64,000 bases of DNA from the NCBI GenBank assembly GCA_015063035.1, contig SUTG01000004.1:19944-83943 (forward strand). Reading direction: 5' to 3'. Position 1 is the first letter of the stretch; every line of letters begins with the position of its first letter. Shown here one piece after another: positions 9,084 to 17,359 of this stretch. This DNA is from Methanobrevibacter olleyae (GTDB lineage Archaea; Methanobacteriota; Methanobacteria; Methanobacteriales; Methanobacteriaceae). A program made the position numbers and the translations under genes. The notes beneath the pieces are model-generated. The model was given only the letters and a program-made list of their open reading frames with translations, had not been told where the DNA came from and made no database searches.

Positions 9084-10430
9084 TTAAATATTCTCTTTAA
9101 TAATTCTAATGCAAGTGTCTTTGATCTCTTCAGCCTTCTCTTCTGTTTTGGCCTCTAAAGTTATTCTAACATAATCTTCAGTTCCAGACGGTCTGACAAG
9201 AACCCAACTTCCATCATTGAAGCTTAATCGGATTCCATCGATTGTATTGATGTCCTTTATGTCATCAAATGCATCTTTCAAAAGGGGTTCCATGTTTTCC
9301 ATGACTTTGAATTTCTCTTCTTTGGAACAGATAACCTTTTCTCTCATATGAGGGTATTGATGGAATTTTTCAAGAAGTTCAGATAATTTTCCTTCTTTGG
9401 AAACGATTTCAGCCATTCTAAGGCCAGACAGTATTCCGTCTGGACACATGCAGAAGTCAGGGTGCAACCAAGTACCAGAAGGTTCTCCACCAAAGCTTGC
9501 ATTTTCTTCAATCATGACTTCAGCAACATTCACGTCACCTACTTTGGTTCTAAGAACTTTTCCTCCAACTTCTTCCATTGCTTCATCCATACATAGTCCT
9601 GCATCGACAGTTGTCACAACAGTTCCGCCGAATTTCTTTGAAACAAGAGCTAAAAGTTTATCGAACTCAGAAACTCTTCCTTTTTCATCAACGGTAATCA
9701 TCCTATCTGCATCACCATCGTGTGCAATTCCCAAATCTGATTCGGTTGCTACTACTGCTTTCATTAGGCTTGAGAGATTTGCTTCATTAGGTTCAGGGTT
9801 TCTTCCTGGGAAGAATCCGTCAACTTGTGAATTCAAGGTGATAACTTCGCATCCCGCTTTCCTGAATACGATCGGTGAAAGTTCTGATCCTGCACCGCAT
9901 GCACAGTCTATAACCACTTTAAGCCCAGGCTTAATGTCTACAATATCCAATAAGTCATCGATATACTGCTTTTTGATTTCATCATTATGGCTTATGATGC
10001 CTATCTTATCCCATTCCACTTTACCGAAGTCTTCATTATAATAAATCTCTTCGATTTTCTCTTCCTGTTCTGGAGTGTAAGCCATCCCGTTTTTATTCCA
10101 AAGTTTTATTCCATTGTACTGTGAAGGGTTGTGGGATGCTGTAAGCATTATTCCTGCATCACCATCAAGCTTTAAAGTTGCATAACCTACAAGGGGAGTT
10201 GGCACCATGCCTATTTTAACAACATCAACACCATGTTCAATGAGACCTGCAGTAATGGCCTGTTCCAACATTCTATTGGTGGTTCTGGTGTCATAGCCAA
10301 TAATAACTTTTCCTGTATTGTTCAAGTATTTAGCAAGTGATTTACCTATTTTCAATGCTAGTTCTGAGTTAATTTCTGAACCGATTTTCCCTCTGATTCC
10401 AGAAGTTCCAAATAACTTTTTATTTGTCAT
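9084..10430 (-). CDS. glmM: Phosphoglucosamine mutase
   Basis: 448 aa, full length. The four-domain phosphohexomutase is complete: catalytic phosphoserine loop TASHNPSQYNG, metal loop DGDADR, sugar-binding GGEPSGT and phosphate-binding RPSGTED. The GEPSG form of the sugar loop is the one usually linked with glucosamine-6-phosphate substrates. It makes glucosamine-1-phosphate, the substrate of the nearby GlmU-like enzyme. AAAGGAG precedes the ATG. It lies just downstream of apgM in the same direction with a gap of 56 bp, so the two may be one transcript. Confidence 0.9.
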   Translation of the reverse strand: MTNKKLFGTSGIRGKIGSEINSELALKIGKSLAKYLNNTGKVIIGYDTRTTNRMLEQAITAGLIEHGVDVVKIGMVPTPLVGYATLKLDGDAGIMLTASHNPSQYNGIKLWNKNGMAYTPEQEEKIEEIYYNEDFGKVEWDKIGIISHNDEIKKQYIDDLLDIVDIKPGLKVVIDCACGAGSELSPIVFRKAGCEVITLNSQVDGFFPGRNPEPNEANLSSLMKAVVATESDLGIAHDGDADRMITVDEKGRVSEFDKLLALVSKKFGGTVVTTVDAGLCMDEAMEEVGGKVLRTKVGDVNVAEVMIEENASFGGEPSGTWLHPDFCMCPDGILSGLRMAEIVSKEGKLSELLEKFHQYPHMREKVICSKEEKFKVMENMEPLLKDAFDDIKDINTIDGIRLSFNDGSWVLVRPSGTEDYVRITLEAKTEEKAEEIKDTCIRIIKENI

Positions 10431-10486
10431 GATTTAACTCCTTTATTGAATTTAATGGTGAAAGTCAATAATCGCTTTCTTATTAA

Positions 10487-11725
10487 TCAAGCTCCGAATT
10501 TATGTGCATATCCCATTAAATCAGTCATGATATTCATCACATCAGCGCCTCTGATTCTGCACATGCCTCCTTTAGCTACGGCAAATTCATTGTACTGGCA
10601 AACATCATCCACTCTCACTTCCGGACCATTGATTAGGATAGGAACCGGATCTCCTGAATGGTTTTTAACGGAAATAGGTGTTGAATGGTCTGCAGTTAAG
10701 AAGATATAGCAATCTTCCAATTTAAGGAGTTCGCTCATTACAACTTCATCAACTTTCTCAATGAACTTCAATTTTTCCTCTGCATTACCGTCGTGGCCTG
10801 CTTCATCTGCACCATCAATATTGATTAGGAAGAAGTCATGTTCGCTATTGTTTACTTGGTCTATGATTGTGTCTCTGATATTTTCGAGGTTTGTATCAGT
10901 TCCCCCTGTAACATCTTCCATTTCAATGATGTCCATTCCTGCAAAACGTCCAATACCCATAATAAGTCCGGTTTCTGCAATGCATGCAGAGTTCACTTCA
11001 TATTTGTCATTGATGGATTCCACTTCCGGCACTTCTCCAGCACCACGAGGAATGATTATGTTTGCAGGCGCTTCACCTTCTTCTATTCTTTTAAGATTTA
11101 CTGGATGGTCTTTAGTCATTTCATAAGATTTAACTACTAATTTGTTTAATATGTCTGCAGTTTTTTCCGCTTCTGGACTTCCATCAAGAGCTTTAACTGT
11201 TTTAGGCTTGTTTCCTTCAACTTTAGGGTCTGCATCGCTTACTTTGCCGGATAACCCTTCCCCTCTAAGCACTAAAACTGCTCTGTGTCCAGTTGATTCC
11301 TTAAAGATGATTTTAATGTCTTCATAACCTTCAATTTTCATGGTGTTTAAGGTTGCTATGATCTCATCGGTTCCATCTCTAATTCTTCCTGCACGTCTAT
11401 CTGTAATGATTCCATCTTCATCGGATGTTGAAAAATTGCATCTGAATGCTATGTCTCCAGGGATAACATCTACACCAACACCTACCGCTTCAAATGGTCC
11501 TCTTCCAGTGTATACCTCATAAGGGTCGTAGCCTAAAATGGATAAGTGTGCGGTATCACTTCCTGGAATGATTCCCGGAGCAATTGAATCCATCAATCCG
11601 GTAATTCCTCTTTCTGCCATTTTGTCCATATTCGGAGTTTTAGCCGCTTGGAGTGTAGTTTGATTGTTGAGTTCCTTTAAAGGACGGCCTGCCATCCCAT
11701 CCATAACCAATATTAATCCTTTCAT
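10487..11725 (-). CDS. apgM: 2,3-bisphosphoglycerate-independent phosphoglycerate mutase, archaeal type
   Basis: 412 aa, an alkaline-phosphatase-superfamily enzyme that interconverts 3- and 2-phosphoglycerate in glycolysis and gluconeogenesis. Metal ligands and the nucleophile are visible: the N-terminal VMDGMAGR Asp, the catalytic serine in [14 protein letters not shown], and the C-terminal metal residues in DEAGHDGN and TADHSTP. Length and motifs match the archaeal ApgM group rather than bacterial GpmI, which is longer. GGTGA lies before the ATG. Upstream is a 438-bp AT-rich gap, consistent with an own promoter driving apgM-glmM. Confidence 0.92.
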   Translation of the reverse strand: MKGLILVMDGMAGRPLKELNNQTTLQAAKTPNMDKMAERGITGLMDSIAPGIIPGSDTAHLSILGYDPYEVYTGRGPFEAVGVGVDVIPGDIAFRCNFSTSDEDGIITDRRAGRIRDGTDEIIATLNTMKIEGYEDIKIIFKESTGHRAVLVLRGEGLSGKVSDADPKVEGNKPKTVKALDGSPEAEKTADILNKLVVKSYEMTKDHPVNLKRIEEGEAPANIIIPRGAGEVPEVESINDKYEVNSACIAETGLIMGIGRFAGMDIIEMEDVTGGTDTNLENIRDTIIDQVNNSEHDFFLINIDGADEAGHDGNAEEKLKFIEKVDEVVMSELLKLEDCYIFLTADHSTPISVKNHSGDPVPILINGPEVRVDDVCQYNEFAVAKGGMCRIRGADVMNIMTDLMGYAHKFGA

Positions 11726-12163
11726 ATTTTCACCATCACAATAAATTGAAATAGAAATAAACTTATTTATTTAATTTTTAATTTTTTATTAAAATTCTAA
11801 TTTTTTATTAAGATTCTAATTTTTTATTAAAATTTTTATTTTCGATTTGAATAAACATCTGAATATTTAAAAAGTAATATTAAATCAATTAATATTTACT
11901 ATTAATAAAATATATGAATTTATATGCTTATAAAACTTGTTTTTATTTTAGTGGATATTTTTTTAAAAAACTTGAAAAAATAGCTGAAATTTCATTTGTA
12001 TTAAGTAAAATTGAGAAAAATCCTAAAATATTAAACATTACTTTAGAAAATATCTTTTAAAATAAAAACTAAAAAAGTTTTGAAAAAATGGGTAATGTTA
12101 AAAAAATTAAAAAAGTTTTGAAAAAAGAAGGCAATTAAAAAAAAAAATGAAAAATTAAAGTTT
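11726..12163. other. AT-rich intergenic region with short tandem repeat
   Basis: 438 bp between two leftward genes. A 19-bp unit beginning TAATTTTTTATTAAAATTC is repeated three times at 11779-11835; each unit contains an AATTTT/AAAATT dyad and could fold as a weak hairpin. I see no convincing gene: the only open frame, 48 codons at 11914-12060 on the plus strand, has no ribosome-binding site. Confidence 0.6.
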
Positions 12164-12862
12164 TTACATTACAGAAACGATACCTATGATTGCTCCACAT
12201 ATGGTAGCAAGCAAGTTGACATGTTCATTGTTTATGTAATGTCTTCTCTCTAGAACTGCTCCAAGGATACTGTCAATAAAGCAACCTAAAGTTCCGGAGA
12301 TAACTGATATTTTTATAGCTATTAAAGGATCTGGAATGACCCCTAATAGGAATGAAGCAATTCCGATTATTCCTGCACCTACAATTGCTGCGGAAGTTCC
12401 TAAAATTGATATTGCACCATCGGTTCCAGCAGGCACTTTCTTGAAAGTGGTTATTAAGCGAGGCTCTTGGAGAACCCCAATTTCACTAGCCAATGTATCT
12501 GCTGTAGCTGTAGCGACTGCTCCAATGAACCCTCCTGCCAAAGGAAGGTAATAGCTTCCAAATGCTGCCATTAGAAAAGCAACCAGTCCATTTGAGATTA
12601 CATTTTTTGCAGTTCTTGTCTTTTCATACTGTCCGATTTCCTTCTTGTATGGTTTTGAAAAACGAGTGGCAAATATGCTCAAACCAAAGAACAGCACAAT
12701 TAAAATGAACCATGGCACTCCTGCTGAAAAGATGATTGTAATTCCCATAAATACCATTATAAGGGAACCTAACAAGTCCAAGCTTTTTCTTTTATAGCTT
12801 ATCCCACCTAAAATAAACAGAAGTATTACATATCCCCAATTAATCACAAATGTTTCGTGCAT
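12164..12862 (-). CDS. DUF92 / TIGR00297 family integral membrane protein
   Basis: 232 aa with about six to seven hydrophobic segments. The conserved GAVATATADTLASEIG segment and the following TTFKKVPAGTDGAIS motif identify the DUF92 family. Plant members (VTE6) phosphorylate phytyl phosphate; archaeal members may act on isoprenoid phosphates used in lipid synthesis, but this is not established. AGTGAT is at a suitable distance before the ATG. It sits alone, flanked on both sides by gaps of about 400 bp. Confidence 0.85.
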   Translation of the reverse strand: MHETFVINWGYVILLFILGGISYKRKSLDLLGSLIMVFMGITIIFSAGVPWFILIVLFFGLSIFATRFSKPYKKEIGQYEKTRTAKNVISNGLVAFLMAAFGSYYLPLAGGFIGAVATATADTLASEIGVLQEPRLITTFKKVPAGTDGAISILGTSAAIVGAGIIGIASFLLGVIPDPLIAIKISVISGTLGCFIDSILGAVLERRHYINNEHVNLLATICGAIIGIVSVM

Positions 12863-13249
12863 AGAATCACTTCTATTAAGTAATTATTTGATTTAATTTA
12901 GATTCAATTAAATTCAATTTATTAAAACATGATTTTATTTAAAATAATATTCTAATTCAATTCTTCTTAGTTATTATTTAGTTTCTAATTTTTATTAAAT
13001 GTTTTTATTTATTTAATTAAATATTCTTACTTATTTAAATAGTTTTTGCTTTTAATTTGCTTTTTTAAATAAGAATTTGAGTAAAATTAGTTAAAAAGTA
13101 TTGTAAATTTAGGTTAAAAATAGTTTTTATTGTAAAAAAATGCTTGATAATGCTTAGAAAAATAGTAATAGTTAAAAAATATTAAGAAATAGTCTAGAGA
13201 CTAAATAGTAAAAATAATAAATAAAAAAGAAAATAAAATATTAGAAAAT
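12863..13249. other. AT-rich intergenic region
   Basis: 387 bp with no visible gene. It should hold the DUF92 gene promoter and the terminator of the S3Ae gene. A 14-bp palindrome TAGTCTAGAGACTA at 13190-13203, about 50 bp past the S3Ae stop codon, is the one distinct structure. Confidence 0.5.
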
Positions 13250-13828
13250 TTATTCTAATACTTTACTTTTGATGATTTCCACTCTTTTAAGAGGATAGAT
13301 TTTTTTAGCTTTGTGGTAAATTTCAGAAGCTAATCTACCGTTTACAGAGTTTTCTACGAGTTCATCAAAGGTTTTTTCTGATGCTACTTTAGTAACTAAT
13401 TCGTTAATGGTTTCTCTCATGTATTTTTGTTGGGAAGATTTTGCTCTTCTGGTAGTTACAGCTAATACATGGAGTTTTAATTTACGTTCATCTTGAGTGG
13501 TTACGATAACAGGAGCATCGATTCTACTGGTTCCTCTTCTGATCATGCTTCTTACGTAATCAGTAGTGGTTTTGTGTCCAGTGAATTTAGTGTTTGCGAT
13601 GTTTCCGTTTACATCATTTACTTCAAATTGTAATTTGATGTATTGTTTGGAGAAGTCACCGGTTAATTCTCTCATGGTTACTTCTACAGTTCTTCCGTAC
13701 ACGAGTTCAGGGTCTCTTGCAGGGGTGGTACCGATTTCTTTGTCTCCGAATGCTACAGGAGTTTTAATTGTGTACCAAGATTTTTCTTTCCAAGTGTCAC
13801 GTACTCTACGTCTTTGTTTCTTTGCCAT
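13250..13828 (-). CDS. rps3ae: 30S ribosomal protein S3Ae (eS1)
   Basis: 192 aa, the archaeal/eukaryotic small-subunit protein eS1. The basic start MAKKQRRRVRDTWKEKSWY and the internal stretch MRELTGDFSKQYIKL are characteristic. It is located on the platform of the small subunit near the mRNA exit. GAGAGGA precedes the ATG. No other ribosomal gene is next to it, and an 813-bp gap lies upstream. Confidence 0.95.
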   Translation of the reverse strand: MAKKQRRRVRDTWKEKSWYTIKTPVAFGDKEIGTTPARDPELVYGRTVEVTMRELTGDFSKQYIKLQFEVNDVNGNIANTKFTGHKTTTDYVRSMIRRGTSRIDAPVIVTTQDERKLKLHVLAVTTRRAKSSQQKYMRETINELVTKVASEKTFDELVENSVNGRLASEIYHKAKKIYPLKRVEIIKSKVLE

Positions 13829-14641
13829 TTATATCATTCCTCTCTATATTTTTTGACGTAATTATTTTTTTTAGAATAATTGTTTTGTTTTTTAAATTTT
13901 GTAAATAAAACATAGCCAAGGCTAAACTAAATTATAATATAAAATAGGATAGAAATCTAGCTATGGTATAAGTTTTTGTTAAATCCAATGCTTATTGATC
14001 TCAAGATGAATAATCATTAGATGAAATAAAAATATAATATTAAATCACAGGTTAATGGGCTAATGTCACTTTAGATATCTGAAGTGGCCTTATATCAAAA
14101 ATAGATACAAAAATAGTTATAAAATTTGATTATAATCTAAATAATTTTTATAATCTATAATTTACCTGCTCTGGAATCAATCCATTTAAATTAAAATAAT
14201 ATCATAAAAGTTTTAAATAAGTTTAAAACCCGCCCATAAAGGTTATTGTTAGTTATGATTTTTATAGTATATAAATATTTTTAATATTATAATTTTTATC
14301 TAATTTTTATTTTAGTGTATTTAGTTAATTTTTTAAGATATATTTAACATATTTCTATTATAATCTTAAATATTTTTAAATATATTTTTAAGATATTTTA
14401 AGCATGTTTTAATATATTTTTTAAGTAGGTCTTAATATATTTTTTAAGTAGGTCTTATATATGAAAATATTCTAATATTCCAATATGTTTCCCCTATATC
14501 TCCGAAAATGTCTTAAAAATTTTCTTACTTTTCGGGTTTGCTACTAAAACATTTAAATAATGTGAAAAATATAACGATTGTTATAAAACTTTTCATGCTT
14601 TAGGGATTTGTTTTATTAAAAAAATGGAAGGAGGTAAAAAA
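13829..14641. other. Long divergent intergenic region with RNA-hairpin candidate
   Basis: 813 bp between divergent rps3ae and the class II amidotransferase, the longest gene-free stretch in the window. No protein-coding sequence is supported. At 14065-14088 there is a dyad whose core is CACTTTAGATATCTGAAGTG; as RNA it folds into a 10-bp stem (with two U-G pairs) and a four-base loop. At 14400-14460 a 24-bp AT unit with TTTTTTAAGTAGGTCTTA is repeated twice. Promoter elements for the rightward operon are listed separately. Confidence 0.6.
14551..14585 (+). promoter_or_regulatory. Promoter and palindromic operator of amidotransferase / glutamate-cysteine ligase operon
   Basis: A TATA-like ATTTAAATAA at 14551-14560 is followed by the 16-bp dyad TATAACGATTGTTATA at 14570-14585 (arms TATAAC/GTTATA, four-base spacer). 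A start site about 25 bp past the TATA box would fall inside the dyad, the classical position for an archaeal repressor. The exact reverse complement of this 16-mer occurs upstream of thiI at 47810-47825. Confidence 0.6.
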
Positions 14642-15445
14642 ATGTGTGAGCTTTTTGGATTTAGTTCCTCAAAGGAAGAAGAACTTAATGATTATCTGAG
14701 GGAGTTCTATAGTCATTGTGAAGAGCATCCTCATGGTTGGGGATTGGCTATTTTAGATTCAGATAAATTCAGTGTGATTAAAGAGCCTGTAAAAGCTCGA
14801 AGCAGTGTCATGCTGGGAAATATCTTATTGAATCCAATTGTTTCTAAAAACGCTTTAGCACACATTCGTTTAGGCACTATTGGTGTGAAGGACTTTTACA
14901 ATTGCCATCCTTTCGTTAAAAAAGACAATACAGGTAGAAGATGGACTCTTATCCATAATGGCACTGTTTTTGACTGTCCTGATTTATGCAAATACAGCAC
15001 TGAGGAAGAGGGAGAGACAGATTCCGAAAGGATTCTTCTAGCTATTGTTGATTTGATAAATAATTTCGAAGCTTTTAAAGGAGAGTCTCTAAGCCTAAAG
15101 GAGAGATTCGACATAGTTTCTGACTTGATAGGTTTTATGGCTTTATCCAATAAATTGAATCTAATTTTTTATGATGGAGAACAGATGTACGTTCACACAA
15201 ATTATAGAAATTCATTATGCTATTTGAAAACTGAAAATGGCATTTTCTTTTCAACTCAAGCTTTGGATTCAAATGATTGGAAGGACGTGCCTTTAAATAC
15301 TGTGATTTCCTTTTCAAATGGGGAATTGTTATTTAAGGCTAAACCTCATTCATTTGAATATGTTGAAACTGAAGAGCAGCTTAGCTTTATTGAAAAATTT
15401 GCCAACACATTAAATAGCGATGTTGATGAAAAAAATGTTTGGTGA
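14642..15445 (+). CDS. Class II glutamine amidotransferase (YafJ/EgtC-like)
   Basis: 267 aa. The Ntn-type amidotransferase domain needs an N-terminal Cys2, so I take the ATG at 14642 (MCELFGF) rather than the in-frame ATG 18 bases upstream; a perfect GGAGGT lies seven bases before it. Motifs HPHGWG, AHIRLGT, CHPF, HNGT and GETDSERI match the stand-alone GATase_4 group that includes YafJ and the ergothioneine enzyme EgtC. Such proteins hydrolyse glutamine or gamma-glutamyl amides. The next gene, 40 bp away, encodes glutamate-cysteine ligase, so this one may cleave or transfer the gamma-glutamyl group of its product. That role is inference. Confidence 0.85.
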   Translation: MCELFGFSSSKEEELNDYLREFYSHCEEHPHGWGLAILDSDKFSVIKEPVKARSSVMLGNILLNPIVSKNALAHIRLGTIGVKDFYNCHPFVKKDNTGRRWTLIHNGTVFDCPDLCKYSTEEEGETDSERILLAIVDLINNFEAFKGESLSLKERFDIVSDLIGFMALSNKLNLIFYDGEQMYVHTNYRNSLCYLKTENGIFFSTQALDSNDWKDVPLNTVISFSNGELLFKAKPHSFEYVETEEQLSFIEKFANTLNSDVDEKNVW

Positions 15446-15485
15446 TTGTCTATTATGATTTTTATGAAAATGGGGATATGATAGA

Positions 15486-16928
15486 ATGGATAGGATATTC
15501 AATTTATCTCAATTGCATAAGCATGCAAGTTCAGAGGATTTAAAGAAAGGATCCTTTGGTTTAGAATGGGAAGGATTGAGAGTTCGTGGAAATGGAGAGC
15601 TCTCACTTAGTCCACACCCTGAAATATTTGGAAACAAGTTATCAAATCCTTACATAACAACAGATTTTTCAGAAAGTCAAATAGAGATCATCACTCCTAC
15701 ATTTGATACAATTGATGAGGCATTTTCATTCTTCTCATTCATGTCTGATTTAGTTAACAGCTCCTTAGATGATGATGAGTTCTTATGGTTCCAATCATTG
15801 CCTTGCATACTTCCAGATTCAAGCAAAATCCCAATTGCAAAATATAAGGGCAGAGAATTGGCTGAGGAGTCAATGGAATATAGGAAAGGATTAGCTAAAA
15901 AATATGGTCTTAGAAAGCAATTGATTTCAGGAATTCATTTTAACTTTTCATTTAATGAGGAACTGATAGAGAAATTATATGAAAATTTGGACATCGCTAA
16001 GATTGAAAGTGATGGGTATTCTAAGATTTCCTATAAGGAATTTAAAGACATGCTTTATCTAAAGATATCAAGAAATTACATTCGTTATGTTTGGCTAATA
16101 ATATATCTTACAGGCTGTTCTGTTGCAGCTCACGAGACCTTCACTCCAGAATGCACCAAATTGATGGAGCATAGCGATAATCGGGGAGGGCTTTATAGTG
16201 AAAGGGGCCCTTCATTCAGGAATGCATCATGCGGATATAAAAATCTAGAGCATTTATATCCTAGTTACGATTCAGTAGATGAATTTGCTAGAGATGTTCA
16301 GTCTTTCATAGATGAAGGCCACCTATCTCAAGCTAAGGAATTATATGCCCAAATCAGATTAAAGCCTAAAGATCCAAGTGATCTTCTTTCATCTTTAAAA
16401 GATGATGGAATTCAATACCTTGAAGTGAGAACTTTAGACATCAATCCATTTTATAAATGCGGTTTAATAAAAAAAGACATGGAGTTTCTTCACCTGTTCC
16501 TTATTTATACCTTGATTGCCGAGGAATCCGATTATGAAAATTGGCAAGAGGAGGCTCTTTACAATGAGGAAATGGCTGCTGAGGCAGCATATGATTATAA
16601 TATGAAATTGCTTAAAGATGGTGAGGAAATAAGCTTGGAAGAATGGGGATTGAGAATTCTTGATGAAATTGATGATATGTGCAGAACCTTAGGCATTGGC
16701 AGCAGGTCCCTTATAGATTCAATGAGACAAAGAATTGCAGATCCATCCTTGACATATGGAAAAGGCCTCATTAGATTGATTAAAGAAGAAGGGTATATCA
16801 ACAGTCAAATAAAATTGTCTAAAATCAATAAGATAACAAGCAAGTATCTTTTGGAAAATACAAGCTTGCTGGAAGATGAAAGATTCAAGGATTATGTTCC
16901 GATTGCTCTTCAAGGTGCTAAAAAATAA
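15486..16928 (+). CDS. gshA: Glutamate-cysteine ligase (gamma-glutamylcysteine synthetase)
   Basis: 480 aa. The N-terminal FGLEWEGLRV motif, HPEIFGNKLSNPYITTDFSES and EIITPTFDT match the glutamate- and ATP/Mg-binding core of the GshA type found alone in bacteria or as the N-terminal half of bifunctional GshF. The protein ends where the GshA domain ends, so the glutathione synthetase ATP-grasp domain of GshF is absent. It should make gamma-glutamylcysteine from glutamate and cysteine. Glutathione-type thiols are rare in methanogens, so transfer from gut bacteria is likely. It follows the amidotransferase by 40 bp and both probably share the promoter with the palindromic operator. Confidence 0.88.
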   Translation: MDRIFNLSQLHKHASSEDLKKGSFGLEWEGLRVRGNGELSLSPHPEIFGNKLSNPYITTDFSESQIEIITPTFDTIDEAFSFFSFMSDLVNSSLDDDEFLWFQSLPCILPDSSKIPIAKYKGRELAEESMEYRKGLAKKYGLRKQLISGIHFNFSFNEELIEKLYENLDIAKIESDGYSKISYKEFKDMLYLKISRNYIRYVWLIIYLTGCSVAAHETFTPECTKLMEHSDNRGGLYSERGPSFRNASCGYKNLEHLYPSYDSVDEFARDVQSFIDEGHLSQAKELYAQIRLKPKDPSDLLSSLKDDGIQYLEVRTLDINPFYKCGLIKKDMEFLHLFLIYTLIAEESDYENWQEEALYNEEMAAEAAYDYNMKLLKDGEEISLEEWGLRILDEIDDMCRTLGIGSRSLIDSMRQRIADPSLTYGKGLIRLIKEEGYINSQIKLSKINKITSKYLLENTSLLEDERFKDYVPIALQGAKK

Positions 16929-16957
16929 TATTTGACATTTTTAACACTAATTTATCA

Positions 16958-17296
16958 TTAGATTTTAATGTTTTTCATGAAATTAACATGGTCTATGTAT
17001 TTTCTCAAGACCTCTTCAACGGTTCCTTCATCCTTTACCAATTTTAAGCCAGCATCCTCTGCATAGATTGCTGCTTTAGGACCGAATTGTTCACATATTG
17101 CCACTTCACAGTCTTCAATTGCCTTAATGATCTTTGGATTTTGATGTTTCATATCAGCTTCAATTTCAACAGTTCTATGGCCAATGAAATCCAATTCATC
17201 CTTTTCTTCATAGTATTCGTAAACATATAATGAACTTGCCTTTCCAAAGTGCAAATCTACATTTTCTCCATCAGTTGAAGCAACAGCTATTCTCAT
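16958..17296 (-). CDS. NifX/NifB-type iron-molybdenum cofactor-binding domain protein
   Basis: About 112 aa. The pattern MRIAVASTDG.NVDLHFGKA..LYVYE followed by a central CEVAICEQFGPKA and a C-terminal LVKDEGTVEEVL is the dinitrogenase iron-molybdenum cofactor family. In non-diazotrophs, small members bind Fe-S or other metal clusters with unclear function. I take the ATG at 17296, preceded by GGTGACT, instead of an in-frame ATG four codons upstream. It converges with gshA, 29 bp away, and is followed upstream by the clc gene reading the same way. Confidence 0.82.
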   Translation of the reverse strand: MRIAVASTDGENVDLHFGKASSLYVYEYYEEKDELDFIGHRTVEIEADMKHQNPKIIKAIEDCEVAICEQFGPKAAIYAEDAGLKLVKDEGTVEEVLRKYIDHVNFMKNIKI

Positions 17297-17359
17297 ATTA
17301 GTCACCATTTTTTTTTTTTAATTTGAATTTAAGATAAGGGTTAATCCTTTTTCTAAGGG

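Noticed and set aside
9397..10041. 214-codon plus-strand frame antisense to glmM
   Set aside because: It lies fully inside the well-supported glmM gene and reads as its shadow (Ser/Pro-rich).
11914..12060. Rightward 48-codon open frame in the apgM upstream gap
   Set aside because: No ribosome-binding site and no recognisable protein pattern; composition fits chance.
13190..13203. TAGTCTAGAGACTA palindrome past the S3Ae gene as an operator
   Set aside because: It lies downstream of a gene end with no start nearby; a terminator role is more likely and cannot be shown.
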